DNA of 64,000 nt from Solwaraspora sp. WMMA2056 (GCF_030345095.1 NZ_CP128360.1:6076001-6140000); one strand, 5' to 3'; shown: positions 53,389 to 61,758, counted from the stretch's first letter. The notes: generated from the letters alone by a model not told the origin. Numbers and translations are program-made.

Positions 53389-55980
53389 ATGGACAGCACA
53401 CCACCTCAGCGGCGACGGACTCGCCTGGCCAGGGCGGCGATGGTTTCCGCCATCCCGCTCACCAGCGCGGCTGTCGGAATAACGACAAACCTCGTCACCG
53501 CCGCCTGGAATTGGGCTCTGGCTGGCGCGCTGCTCGCCTTCGTCATCGGCAGCATCATCGCGACCGTACTGGTCGACTGGGGGGAGGCCGGACCGGACAC
53601 ATCACGTCGGGAGCAATCCGACCGGCAGCAGGACACCCGGCCTGTCACGACAGAACAACCGCCGACCACCGTAGCCGGCGTCAATACTCTCCCCCGCGAC
53701 CTCGGCGTCTTCACGGGTCGACACGAGGAGGTGCGACTCCTCGTCGAGGCCGCCACCAGCCGAGCCGAATCCGCCCTTGCGATCCATGCGGTCGACGGGA
53801 TGGGCGGCGTCGGCAAGACCACCCTCGCCGTGCACGTCGCACATCTACTCGCCACCGAATATCCGGATGCGCAACTGTACGTGAATCTACGCGGCTATCT
53901 CAGCGACCAGGCTCCGATGCGACCCGGCGAAGCACTCGAGGTGCTCCTTGTCGCACTCGGCCTACCATTGGATCGGATCCCACCCAGCCCAGATGCCAGA
54001 TCCGCGTTGTGGCGAGCCCAGATCTCACGTCGACGCGCCGTGGTCGTCATCGACAACGCATCGGACGCGGAGCAGGTCCGTCCGCTGCTGCCCGGCTCCG
54101 GCGGATGCCTGGTGATCATCACCAGTCGTCGGCGACTCACCCTGCCGGACGTACGCCCACTGTCGTTGGCCGCGATGCCGGCCCGGGAAGCAGCCACGCT
54201 GTTCATCTCGACTGTCGGGGCGATTCGCACGGCGGACCAGTTGCCGATGGTAGACGCCGTGGTGAGCCGATGCGGGCATCTCCCGTTGGCCATCGAGGTC
54301 GCAGCGGCGTGGCTGGCACATCGTCCATCGAAGAAGATCGACGACCTGCTCGCCGCGTTGGACACACCGCTCGACGCCGTGACCGCCACCCTGGAGCTGT
54401 CGGTCCGCAGCCTGCCGACAGCCGCCAGACAGGTGTTCCTGCATCTCGGGCAGCACCCGGGACCGATCATCACGGCTGCGGTGGCCGCCGCCCTCACCGG
54501 CCTCGACGTCACTTCCGCCAGCCGAGCGATCGACGTCCTGTACGAACACAACCTGCTACAGGAGATCTCCCGCAGCCGTTACCAGTTCCACGACCTCGTA
54601 CGTGAGTTCGCCCGGCAAGCTGCCGTCGAACTGGACAGTAGCGGCGTGGAGCGCCTGCTCCGCAGCTATCTCGAAGCGGCGGCAGCAGCCGACAGGCTGC
54701 TCGGCCCGGGCGTACCGGGCACCCCGGAGCCCGCCGACGAGGAGTGGACAAAGCCACCCACCGACACCGCCGCTCGCGCGTGGTTCGAGGCGGAGCTGCC
54801 CAACCTGCTGGCCTGCGCGCGTCACGCCATCGAGCATCGCGTCGTTCCGCACGCGTGGATGCTGCCGTCGGTGATGTCCCGATATTTCCGAGAGCGCGGC
54901 TACGCCCTTCAAGCGAGGCCGTTGCTGATCGGCGCGCTGCGGATCGCGACCACCGCCGGCGATCCTCTGGCGCAGGCCAACTGCCACCTCGGACTCGGCA
55001 CGCTTGATCAGATCGCCGGCAACCACACCGCCGCCCGGAGCCACTTCAACGAGGCGAACGCCCACTACGAGCAGGTCGACAGCGCGCTCGGCAGCGCGAA
55101 CGCATCGATGGAGCTGGGCGTGCTCGACCAGATTTCCGGCGACTACGCCGCCGCTCAGCGCAGATTCGAGAAGGCAATGCAGGGCTACCAACAGCTCGGC
55201 AACGTACTGGGTCAAGCCTATGCGCATGCAGAACTTGCCGCAGTGGCGAAGCTGCTGAACGCATACGCGGAGGCTAGGAGACACGTCAACTCGGCACTGA
55301 CGTACTACGACCAGGCCGGAAGCCAGGCCGGGCAGGCCGAGGCGTACTCGAGCCTGGGCGGGATCGATCGACTGACCGGCGACTGGGATGCCGCACGGGT
55401 GCACCTCAGTCGAGCGCTGCACCTGCACACCGCTCTGGGCCACGGCCGGGGACAGGCCTATGCGCAGGTCCAGCTCGGCGCGTTGCACAGGGCGACAGGA
55501 GAGCACACCGCGGCACGCAAACTGCTCTACGACGCGCTGACCAGCTACCACGATGCCGGCGACCGGATGGGGATGGCGTTCGCCTACAGCCAGCTCGGCA
55601 TGCTCGACCGTGTGATCGGCGAGCATCCGGCCGCGCGCGGTCACTTCGAACAGGCGTTGAGCTTGTACCGTGGTGTCGGTAGCCTCGCCGGCGAAGCCAA
55701 CACCCTGACCAGCCTGGGCATTCTCGAACGGTTGATGGGCGACTACACCGCCGCGTTGAGCAACCTCGATCGCGCACTCGCCCTCTACACCACGTTGCAC
55801 GACCGTGCCGGGCAAGCTGACGCGCACACCGAACTCGCCGCCACCTACCGGGAGAGCGGGGACGCCGCATCGGCCCACGCCGAGCTCTCCCTCGCCCTGC
55901 CGCTGTGGATCGCGGTCGACAACACCGCCGCCGCAGACCGGGCAAGGACCGCTCTGGCAGCGTTACAGGAATCAACCTGA
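53389..55980 (+). CDS. membrane-anchored STAND (NB-ARC) ATPase with TPR array
   Basis: 863 residues. Two membrane helices (about 17-39 and 42-63) form the only N-terminal module. A linker leads to an NB-ARC/STAND domain: TLPRDLGVFTGRHEEVRLLV, P-loop GMGGVGKTT (137-145), Walker B region RRAVVVIDNASDAEQ, sensor GCLVIITSRRRL, GHLPLAIEVAAAWL. From about 500 to 850 there are eight or more TPR-like repeats of about 40 residues (GLGTLDQIAGNHTAARSHFN type). It resembles AfsR/SARP-linked STAND proteins but has no DNA-binding domain. STAND ATPases are ligand-triggered switches, including phage sensors; here output would be at the membrane. ATG 53389 follows GGGAG. Codon use is somewhat less G+C-extreme than its neighbours. 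Confidence 0.9.
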   Translation: MDSTPPQRRRTRLARAAMVSAIPLTSAAVGITTNLVTAAWNWALAGALLAFVIGSIIATVLVDWGEAGPDTSRREQSDRQQDTRPVTTEQPPTTVAGVNTLPRDLGVFTGRHEEVRLLVEAATSRAESALAIHAVDGMGGVGKTTLAVHVAHLLATEYPDAQLYVNLRGYLSDQAPMRPGEALEVLLVALGLPLDRIPPSPDARSALWRAQISRRRAVVVIDNASDAEQVRPLLPGSGGCLVIITSRRRLTLPDVRPLSLAAMPAREAATLFISTVGAIRTADQLPMVDAVVSRCGHLPLAIEVAAAWLAHRPSKKIDDLLAALDTPLDAVTATLELSVRSLPTAARQVFLHLGQHPGPIITAAVAAALTGLDVTSASRAIDVLYEHNLLQEISRSRYQFHDLVREFARQAAVELDSSGVERLLRSYLEAAAAADRLLGPGVPGTPEPADEEWTKPPTDTAARAWFEAELPNLLACARHAIEHRVVPHAWMLPSVMSRYFRERGYALQARPLLIGALRIATTAGDPLAQANCHLGLGTLDQIAGNHTAARSHFNEANAHYEQVDSALGSANASMELGVLDQISGDYAAAQRRFEKAMQGYQQLGNVLGQAYAHAELAAVAKLLNAYAEARRHVNSALTYYDQAGSQAGQAEAYSSLGGIDRLTGDWDAARVHLSRALHLHTALGHGRGQAYAQVQLGALHRATGEHTAARKLLYDALTSYHDAGDRMGMAFAYSQLGMLDRVIGEHPAARGHFEQALSLYRGVGSLAGEANTLTSLGILERLMGDYTAALSNLDRALALYTTLHDRAGQADAHTELAATYRESGDAASAHAELSLALPLWIAVDNTAAADRARTALAALQEST

Positions 55981-55994
55981 CGGTGTCACCGTCA
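55978..55994. terminator. 8-1-8 palindrome between convergent genes
   Basis: TGACGGTG-T-CACCGTCA begins at the STAND stop codon and ends one base before the M16 stop. Confidence 0.45.
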
Positions 55995-57341
55995 TCAAGC
56001 GGATTCGTCGAGCAGCTCCCCCAGGCCGGAGGCGGCCAGCTCGTCGCGGATCTGCGCCGCGTCGCCCTCCACCACCAGGGTCAGCCCCTGGGCGTGCAGG
56101 TGGGTCGCGGCGGCGGCGGAGACCTGCTCGACGGTCGCCGACAGCAGCTGTTCCCGCAGCGTCGCGTGATAGTCGTCCGGCAGCCCGTGCACCACCAGGG
56201 TCGCCAGGGCACTGGCGATCGCCCCCGGGGTCTGCAACTCGACGGAGAGCTGCCCGGCCCGCCAGGACCGGGCCACCGCCAGCTCCTCCTCGGTCACCCC
56301 GTCGGCCTGGGTCCGGGAGACCTCGCCGACCGCGTCGACCAGGGCCGGCGCGGTCACCCCGGTCTGCACACTGGAGCTGACCGAGAACCGGCCGAACCGG
56401 CGGGACATGCCGAAGTCCGACCGGATGCCGTACGTGTAGCCGCGCACCTCACGGATCAGGTGGTTCAGCCGCGACGTGAACGCACCACCGAGGACGGTGC
56501 TGGCCAGGCTCATCGGCACGTAGTCCGGATGGGCGCGGTGCGGAGCCGGGTGCCCGAGCCGCAGGGTGGACTGCACCGCCCCGGGCCGGTCCACCAGGAT
56601 GATCCGCCGGCTGTCGCGCAGCACGACCGGCAGCGCCGGCTCGACCTGCGGCGACGCGCCGCTGGCACCGCCGAAGGCTGTCGCACCCAGTGCGTCCAGG
56701 TCGATCAGGTCCAGGTCACCGGCGACGAGCAGGGTGCCGGGCCGGGTGAACCAGGCACGGTGGAAGTCGACCACGTCGGCCACGGTCACCGCGGCCACCG
56801 AAGCAGGGTCGCCGCCCATCGGCCGGCCGTGCCGCTGGTCGGCACCGAACAGGTCGGCACGCAACGCGGCGTCGGCCCGGGGGCCGGGGTTGGCCCAGTA
56901 CATCCGCAGCGCGGTGGCCTCGTCGTCGCGGACCCGCTCGACGTCGGCCGGGTCCAACGCCGGGGTGCGGACCGCTTCGGCGAGCAGCTCGACGGCAGCG
57001 CCCAGCCGGTCGGCGGGCACCTGCACACCGACCCGGAACGCGTCCCAGTCGGCGGAGTAGAACAACTCGGTGCCGAGCCCTTCCAGGGCCAGCGCGTACG
57101 CCCCGGAGTCCCGCCTCGCGGTGCCCTCCTCCAGGGCCTTGCCGAGCACCCCGGCGAGACCTTCCCGGCCGGCCGGCTCCCGGCCGGCGCCGGCGTCGAG
57201 CAGCAGAATCGCCACCGCGAGCCGGTGGCCGGGCAGGTGCGCGGCCACGACCTCGCCGCCGCCGACCGCGCGGCGGGCCACCTCCGGGAAGCGGTACGGC
57301 CGGGCGGCGCCCGGTTCGGGACGCTGCGCGATGATGGTCAC
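55995..57341 (-). CDS. M16-family peptidase-like protein, no HxxEH
   Basis: 448 residues with the M16B fold (LDAGAGREPAGREGLAGVLG, LNHLIREVRGYTYGIRSDF) but no HxxEH zinc motif. It contains the C-terminal R/Y motif region (LIREVRGYTYG) used to bind substrate in the partner subunit. It thus looks like the non-catalytic half of a processing-peptidase-like heterodimer. ATGA overlap with the catalytic gene. Confidence 0.93.
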   Translation of the reverse strand: MTIIAQRPEPGAARPYRFPEVARRAVGGGEVVAAHLPGHRLAVAILLLDAGAGREPAGREGLAGVLGKALEEGTARRDSGAYALALEGLGTELFYSADWDAFRVGVQVPADRLGAAVELLAEAVRTPALDPADVERVRDDEATALRMYWANPGPRADAALRADLFGADQRHGRPMGGDPASVAAVTVADVVDFHRAWFTRPGTLLVAGDLDLIDLDALGATAFGGASGASPQVEPALPVVLRDSRRIILVDRPGAVQSTLRLGHPAPHRAHPDYVPMSLASTVLGGAFTSRLNHLIREVRGYTYGIRSDFGMSRRFGRFSVSSSVQTGVTAPALVDAVGEVSRTQADGVTEEELAVARSWRAGQLSVELQTPGAIASALATLVVHGLPDDYHATLREQLLSATVEQVSAAAATHLHAQGLTLVVEGDAAQIRDELAASGLGELLDESA

Positions 57342-58630
57342 TTGTCGCCCTCCGGCAGGTAGCTGAGCTGAACCCGGTGCTGCGGCCGCAGCAGCCGCGC
57401 GGCTTCGTCGTTGACCGCCTCGGCGCTGACCGACAGCCAGCCGGGCAGCCGCTCACCGGCGCGGGCCGGGTCGCCGAACTGGGTGGCGTAGCGGCCGAGG
57501 ATGTCGGCCCGACCTTCGCAGGTGGCGACCTGCCGCCACCAGGCGGTCGCCAGCAGCGCCTTGGCCCGGTCCACCTCCGCGTCGGTGACACCGTCGCGGG
57601 CCACCTCGTCGAGCACCTCGATCAGCCCGTCGGCGAGCCGTTCGGCGCTCACCTGCGGCTGGGCGGTCGCGGTGATGATCAGTGGGGCGGGGGCGTGGGC
57701 GAGGTCGACCCCGTACGCACCGAGGTAGTCCGGCTGGGCGATCCGCGCGCCGTCGGCGAGCCGCTGGTAGAGCCGGCTGCCCCGGCCGCTGCCCAGCACG
57801 GTGCTCAGCACCGTGGTCACGTCGTAGGCGGGGGTGCCGAACGGATGGGTGCGGTAGGCGACGTACTGCCGGATGCCGGGCACCTCGGCGGTGACGGTCT
57901 CGACGACCGGGCCGGTCAGCGGTGCCGGGGCCCGCCCGTCGGGTGCCGGTGGGATGTCGTCGCGGGCGGGAATGCCGCCGAAGTACTTGTCGGCGAGGCT
58001 GAACACCTCGTCGGCGTCGGTGTCACCCACGACGGTCAGCACCGCGTTGTTCGGGGCGTAGTACATCTCGTGGAACGCCTGGAAGGTGGCCAGGTCGGCG
58101 GCGTTCAGGTCGTCCATGGAGCCGATCGTGGCGTGATGGTACGGGTGCCCCGGCGGGTAGAGCAGCGGCAGCAGCCGCAGCCAGGCGTCGCCGTACGGCA
58201 CGTTGTCGTAGCGCTGCCGCCGCTCGTTCTTGACCACCTCGCGCTGGTTGTCCAGGGTCTCCTGGGTCAGCGCCGGCACCAGCCCGCCCATCCGGTCCGC
58301 TTCCAGCCACAGGGCGAGCGCCAGGTGTTCGGCCGGTACGGTCTCGAAGTAGTTGGTCCGGTCGGGATTGGTGGTCGCGTTGAGCGAGCCACCGGCACCC
58401 TGCACCAGTTTCATGTGTTCGGTCTTGGCGACGTTGACCGAGCCCTCGAACATCAGATGCTCGAACAGGTGGGCGAAACCGGTCCGGCCAGCCGGCTCGT
58501 GGCGGGAGCCGACGTCGTACCAGAGATTGACCGCGACCACCGGCACGCTGGAGTCGGTGCTCACCACGACCCGGAGGCCGTTGTCCAGCCGGGTGGTCTC
58601 GATCGGCCAGGGGTACCCGTTCGGCGACAT
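57338..58630 (-). CDS. M16-family zinc metallopeptidase, catalytic subunit
   Basis: 430 residues. The inverted zinc motif HLFEH (H54, E57, H58) occurs in GRTGFAHLFEHLMFEGS, preceded by VAVNLWYDVGSRHEPA. It probably degrades or processes peptides together with the downstream partner. ATG 58630 is 7 nt after TAACGT and lacks a Shine-Dalgarno, so it is probably leaderless. Confidence 0.95.
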   Translation of the reverse strand: MSPNGYPWPIETTRLDNGLRVVVSTDSSVPVVAVNLWYDVGSRHEPAGRTGFAHLFEHLMFEGSVNVAKTEHMKLVQGAGGSLNATTNPDRTNYFETVPAEHLALALWLEADRMGGLVPALTQETLDNQREVVKNERRQRYDNVPYGDAWLRLLPLLYPPGHPYHHATIGSMDDLNAADLATFQAFHEMYYAPNNAVLTVVGDTDADEVFSLADKYFGGIPARDDIPPAPDGRAPAPLTGPVVETVTAEVPGIRQYVAYRTHPFGTPAYDVTTVLSTVLGSGRGSRLYQRLADGARIAQPDYLGAYGVDLAHAPAPLIITATAQPQVSAERLADGLIEVLDEVARDGVTDAEVDRAKALLATAWWRQVATCEGRADILGRYATQFGDPARAGERLPGWLSVSAEAVNDEAARLLRPQHRVQLSYLPEGDK

Positions 58631-58637
58631 GTGCCCG

Positions 58638-58643
58638 ACGTTA
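58638..58643 (-). promoter_or_regulatory. -10 box of leaderless promoter
   Basis: TAACGT on the minus strand, 7 nt before ATG 58630 of the M16 peptidase. Confidence 0.45.
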
Positions 58644-58687
58644 GCCGATCCGGACGCTGGGCGAGCGCACCGGCCCGCCCGGCCCGG

Positions 58688-58915
58688 TCAGCCCGGCGGT
58701 TCCTCGCGCCGGTCGGAGTCGTGCAGGATCGCGGCGGCCTGACCGACGGGGTCGTCGCTGCCGGCGGACTCCTCCTCCGGGAGCAGGTGTCCGGCGCGGG
58801 ACTCGATCCGGTCCGACTCGATCCGGTCCGACTCGGGCGGGGGTGCCGTGACGTCGGTGCCGTCCGTGCCGGGCGGTGGTGGGCCGGTGAACGTGTCTTC
58901 GGTGTCGGGGCTCAT
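58688..58915 (-). CDS. small acidic hypothetical protein
   Basis: 75 residues, Pro/Asp/Glu-rich (MSPDTEDTFTGPPPPGTDGT), with a tandem DRIES-DRIES encoded by a duplicated 15-bp unit. Probably disordered. An in-frame GTG at 59002 would extend it into the region of two AT-rich palindromes. Function unknown. Confidence 0.55.
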   Translation of the reverse strand: MSPDTEDTFTGPPPPGTDGTDVTAPPPESDRIESDRIESRAGHLLPEEESAGSDDPVGQAAAILHDSDRREEPPG

Positions 58916-59010
58916 GGCCCTCGCAGTTACCCCGTCGGCCCACCGGTCATGCCTGTACCCGGTGGGCCGGTGGGCCGGCGTCCTGGTGGACAGGTACCAC
59001 ACCAGCGCGT

Positions 59011-59047
59011 TATTCCTCTGAGGAATATTTATACCTCTGAGGAATAT
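59011..59047. promoter_or_regulatory. two CCTCTGAGG palindromes around a TATAAA
   Basis: TATTCCTCTGAGGAATA (59011-59027) and ATACCTCTGAGGAAT (59031-59045), cores 19 bp apart. On the minus strand TATAAATATT lies between them. It is a strikingly AT-rich island upstream of the small acidic protein gene. Looks like an operator pair on a promoter; the regulator is unknown. Confidence 0.5.
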
Positions 59048-59106
59048 CGTCCGGGCCGATGCCCCGATGAGGTCCCATCACGCACAGTGACATCGCCGGG
59101 CGGGGG

Positions 59107-60261
59107 TCATCGGCGGAACGGGCCCCGCACCTCGTAGGTGATGCCGCCGGAGGACAGCCCCGAGGTGCCGCGCTGCGACGAGAAGTACAGCCGGGTGCCG
59201 TCCGGGGAGAACGCCGGCCCGCAGATCTCCGACGCCGACTGCCCACTGATCCGCGCGAACGGCGCGACCCGGCCGTCCGGCGTGATCAGGCAGATCTCCA
59301 TGTTGCCGCCGTCCTCGGCCACGTACAGGTCGCCGCCGGGCGTACCGGTGATGTTGTCGACGCCGGTCAGCGGTGCCGTGCCGGTCACCAGCGAGTCGTC
59401 GTAGGCCAGGTCGATCCGCTGGGCGACGGCGTCGTACGCCCAGACCCGGTTGTCGCCCTTGGTCGTGAACCAGCAGGTGCCGTCGGCGTAGTGGCAGCCC
59501 TCGCCACCGTTGAACCGCTTCGCGCCGGAGACCTGGTTTCGGGTGGCCGTCGGTGCGCCGTCCGGGTCGGGCACCCGCGACCAGCTCACCGGGCCGCTGG
59601 TGGCGGTGCCGGCGACGAGCACCTCCAGGGTGCCGGCGGACAGGTCGCCCCAGGTGTCCGGCCGGAACCGGTAGAAGCAACCGTTGGACTCGTCCTCGGT
59701 GAGGTAGACCACCCGACGGTCCGGGTCGACGGCGGCGGCCTCGTGGTTGAACCGGCCCATCGCGTCGTGCCGCACGGCGGCGGTGCCGCCCAGCGGGTAC
59801 GTCTCGTAGACGTACCCGCGGCTGACCTCCTCGCAGGACAGCCAGGTCCCCCAGGGGGTCGCGCCACCGGCGCAGTTGCGGTTGGTGCCGGCCAGGATCC
59901 GGTACGCCGAGACGACGTCGCCGTCGGCGTCGAACCGGATCGCCGAGGCACCGCCGGTGCGGGAGATCTCCGAGTTGGAGACGTACACCCAGCCGGAGCC
60001 GGCGGGGAAGCAGGCGCCACCGTCCGGGGCGTCGTGCCAGACGTACGAGGTGGCGCCGACCCGCTGCCGGGAGCGGGCCACGACCCGGCTGCTGAAGCCG
60101 CCGGGAAGCGCGATGCCGTTGGCGTCCGGGCTGCCCAGGGCGCCGTACGGGCTGGCCCCGGGCTGCGCGGGGGCGGCGAACGCCCCCGTCCACAGGCTGC
60201 CGGAGAACGCGGCGGCGCCGGCGCCGACCACGGCGGTACGCAGTACCGTACGACGATCCAT
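59107..60261 (-). CDS. Tat-exported DUF839 (PhoX-related) protein
   Basis: 384 residues. Twin-arginine signal MDRRTVLRTAVVGAGAAAFS; then a DUF839 beta-propeller (GWVYVSNSEIS, GATPWGTWLSCEEVSRGYVY, GRFNHEAAAVDPDRRVVYLT, VWAYDAVAQR). DUF839 includes the calcium/iron alkaline phosphatase PhoX; this protein is shorter than classical PhoX, so activity is uncertain. ATG 60261 follows GGAGG. Three ATCGACGnnGGT repeats lie upstream. Confidence 0.87.
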   Translation of the reverse strand: MDRRTVLRTAVVGAGAAAFSGSLWTGAFAAPAQPGASPYGALGSPDANGIALPGGFSSRVVARSRQRVGATSYVWHDAPDGGACFPAGSGWVYVSNSEISRTGGASAIRFDADGDVVSAYRILAGTNRNCAGGATPWGTWLSCEEVSRGYVYETYPLGGTAAVRHDAMGRFNHEAAAVDPDRRVVYLTEDESNGCFYRFRPDTWGDLSAGTLEVLVAGTATSGPVSWSRVPDPDGAPTATRNQVSGAKRFNGGEGCHYADGTCWFTTKGDNRVWAYDAVAQRIDLAYDDSLVTGTAPLTGVDNITGTPGGDLYVAEDGGNMEICLITPDGRVAPFARISGQSASEICGPAFSPDGTRLYFSSQRGTSGLSSGGITYEVRGPFRR

Positions 60262-60271
60262 CTCGACCTCC

Positions 60272-60334
60272 ATCGACGTGGGTGACAATCGACGAAGGTA
60301 GGCCGCGACGATGGCCGCAGACATCGACGAAGGT
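60272..60334. promoter_or_regulatory. three ATCGACGnnGGT repeats upstream of the DUF839 gene
   Basis: 60272-60283 (TG in the middle), 60288-60299 and 60323-60334 (both AA). On the minus strand each is preceded by a GTnACC- or CTACC-like sequence, weakly resembling PhoP direct repeats. Candidate phosphate-responsive operator. Confidence 0.3.
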
Positions 60335-60390
60335 TAACGGCGAACGAGGTCCGGTCGAAGTCCGGTGGTGTCGTCCGGCACGAAATCCGG

Positions 60391-60396
60391 TACAGT
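60391..60396 (+). promoter_or_regulatory. -10 box of the DAHP synthase leader transcript
   Basis: TACAGT, 7 nt before GTG 60404, the first codon of the leader peptide. Confidence 0.55.
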
Positions 60397-60403
60397 GTGC
60401 GTC

Positions 60404-60463
60404 GTGGTGCACACGTATCGATGGTTTAGGCAGCCGGCCCTGATGCCGGTGACGCGGCCTTGA
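60404..60463 (+). CDS. attenuator leader peptide of DAHP synthase
   Basis: 19 codons reading VVHTYRWFRQPALMPVTRP and TGA at 60461-60463. It is leaderless. Codons 5-8 are Tyr-Arg-Trp-Phe (60416-60427), the three aromatic amino acids made by the pathway. Ribosome stalling there would control folding of the downstream RNA. Confidence 0.8.
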   Translation: MVHTYRWFRQPALMPVTRP

Positions 60464-60511
60464 CCTGACGTCACCCCACCAGAGCCGGCCAAGGGCAGAG
60501 GGCATCGGGCC
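60436..60511 (+). promoter_or_regulatory. antiterminator helix of the aro attenuator
   Basis: GGCCCTGATGCC (60436-60447) can pair with GGCATCGGGCC (60501-60511): 11 bp with one bulged T. The second strand overlaps the terminator's left arm end, loop and right arm start, so the two structures exclude each other. Confidence 0.7.
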
Positions 60512-60522
60512 CCTGCCCTTTT
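60491..60522 (+). terminator. intrinsic terminator of the aro attenuator
   Basis: AAGGGCAG-A-GGGC and GCCC-CTGCCCTT form a 12-bp stem with one bulge and a 5-nt loop, ending in TTTT. It lies 74 nt before the DAHP synthase ATG. Confidence 0.85.
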
Positions 60523-60595
60523 GCATGCCAACGAACAGCCGGCTCGGGCTGGGGGCGCCGGCTCCCCAGGCGGCTGGCGAAAGGAAGAGCACCGC

Positions 60596-61678
60596 ATGAT
60601 GACCTCCGGACGGATCACCGATCAGCGCATCGACCGAGTCGTCCCACTGACCACCCCCGCCCTGCTGCACCACGAACTGCCGCTGGACGATCAGCTCACC
60701 GCCCGGGTGCTGGCCGGTCGACAAGCCGTGGCCGGAGTGCTCGACGGCCAGGACGACCGGCTGCTGGTCGTGGTCGGGCCCTGCTCGGTGCACGACCCGG
60801 CCGCCGCGCTGGAGTACGCCCAACTGCTCGCCACCGCCGCGCAGCGGCACGCCGAGGACCTGTTGATCGTCATGCGGGTCTACTTCGAGAAGCCCCGCTC
60901 CACCGTCGGCTGGAAGGGCCTGATCAACGACCCCGGCCTGGACGGCTCCGGGGACGTCAACTCGGGGCTGCGGATCGCCCGGTCGCTGCTGCTGGAGGTG
61001 CTGCGGACCGGTCTGCCGGTGGGGTGCGAGTTCCTCGACCCGATCACGCCGCAGTACATCGCCGACACCGTCGCCTGGGGTGCCATCGGCGCCCGTACGG
61101 TGGAGAGCCAGGTGCACCGGCAGCTCTCCTCCGGTCTGTCGATGCCGATCGGCATGAAGAACCGTCCCGACGGCAGCGTGGCCACGGCCGTGGACGCGAT
61201 CCGGGCCGCAGCCGTACCGCACGTCTTCCCCGGCATCGACATGTCCGGGACCCCGGCGATCCTGCACACCCGGGGCAACGCCGACTGTCATCTGGTGCTG
61301 CGGGGCGGGGCCGGCGAGCCGAACTACGACGCCGCGTCGGTGGCCGCCGCGCTGGACCTGCTGCGGGCCAGTGACCTCCCGCAGCGGCTGGTCATCGACG
61401 CCAGCCACGGCAACAGCGGCAAGGACCACCGTCGGCAGCCGCTGGTGGTCGAGGACATCGCCGGTCAGCTCGGCGGCGGCCAGCGGGGCATCGTCGGGGT
61501 GATGCTGGAGTCGTTCCTGGTGCCCGGCCGGCAGGATCTGGACCCGACCGGGGAGCTGGTCCACGGCCAGTCGATCACCGACGCCTGCATGGGGTGGGAG
61601 CAGACCGCCGAGGTGCTGCAGCGGCTCGCCGCAGCGGTCGGTGACCGGCGGGCGGCGCTCGCCACCGCCTCACGGTGA
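60596..61678 (+). CDS. aroG: 3-deoxy-7-phosphoheptulonate synthase, class I (AroFGH type)
   Basis: 360 residues. LVVVGPCSVHDPAAALEYAQ, MRVYFEKPRSTVGWKGLIND, SQVHRQLSSGLSMPIGMKNR, DCHLVLRGG and IDASHGNSGKDHRRQP are the metal, PEP and E4P ligands of the class I enzyme. It catalyses the first step of the shikimate pathway. Most actinobacteria also have a class II enzyme, so this is probably one of two. ATG 60596 follows AAGGAAG. Regulation by aromatic-amino-acid attenuation is indicated by the leader. Confidence 0.96.
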   Translation: MMTSGRITDQRIDRVVPLTTPALLHHELPLDDQLTARVLAGRQAVAGVLDGQDDRLLVVVGPCSVHDPAAALEYAQLLATAAQRHAEDLLIVMRVYFEKPRSTVGWKGLINDPGLDGSGDVNSGLRIARSLLLEVLRTGLPVGCEFLDPITPQYIADTVAWGAIGARTVESQVHRQLSSGLSMPIGMKNRPDGSVATAVDAIRAAAVPHVFPGIDMSGTPAILHTRGNADCHLVLRGGAGEPNYDAASVAAALDLLRASDLPQRLVIDASHGNSGKDHRRQPLVVEDIAGQLGGGQRGIVGVMLESFLVPGRQDLDPTGELVHGQSITDACMGWEQTAEVLQRLAAAVGDRRAALATASR

Positions 61679-61714
61679 CCAGGACCGGGACCGCCACCGC
61701 CTCGCGCTGACCTG

Positions 61715-61751
61715 CACCGGGATCCGGCCGGCCCCCGGCCGGATCCCGGTG
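61715..61751. terminator. 17-bp perfect hairpin between convergent genes
   Basis: CACCGGGATCCGGCCGG, loop CCC and its exact complement, between the DAHP synthase stop (61678) and the stop of the GlsB-family gene (61759). Confidence 0.75.
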
Positions 61752-61758
61752 ACCGCCG

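Noticed and set aside
58916-59002. N-terminal extension of the small acidic protein to GTG 59002
   Set aside because: The extra 29 residues are basic and unlike the acidic body, and there is no ribosome-binding site. It is kept only as an alternative start.
59078-61564. An 828-codon minus-strand frame
   Set aside because: It runs across the DUF839 gene in another frame and antisense to the DAHP synthase gene; no domains.
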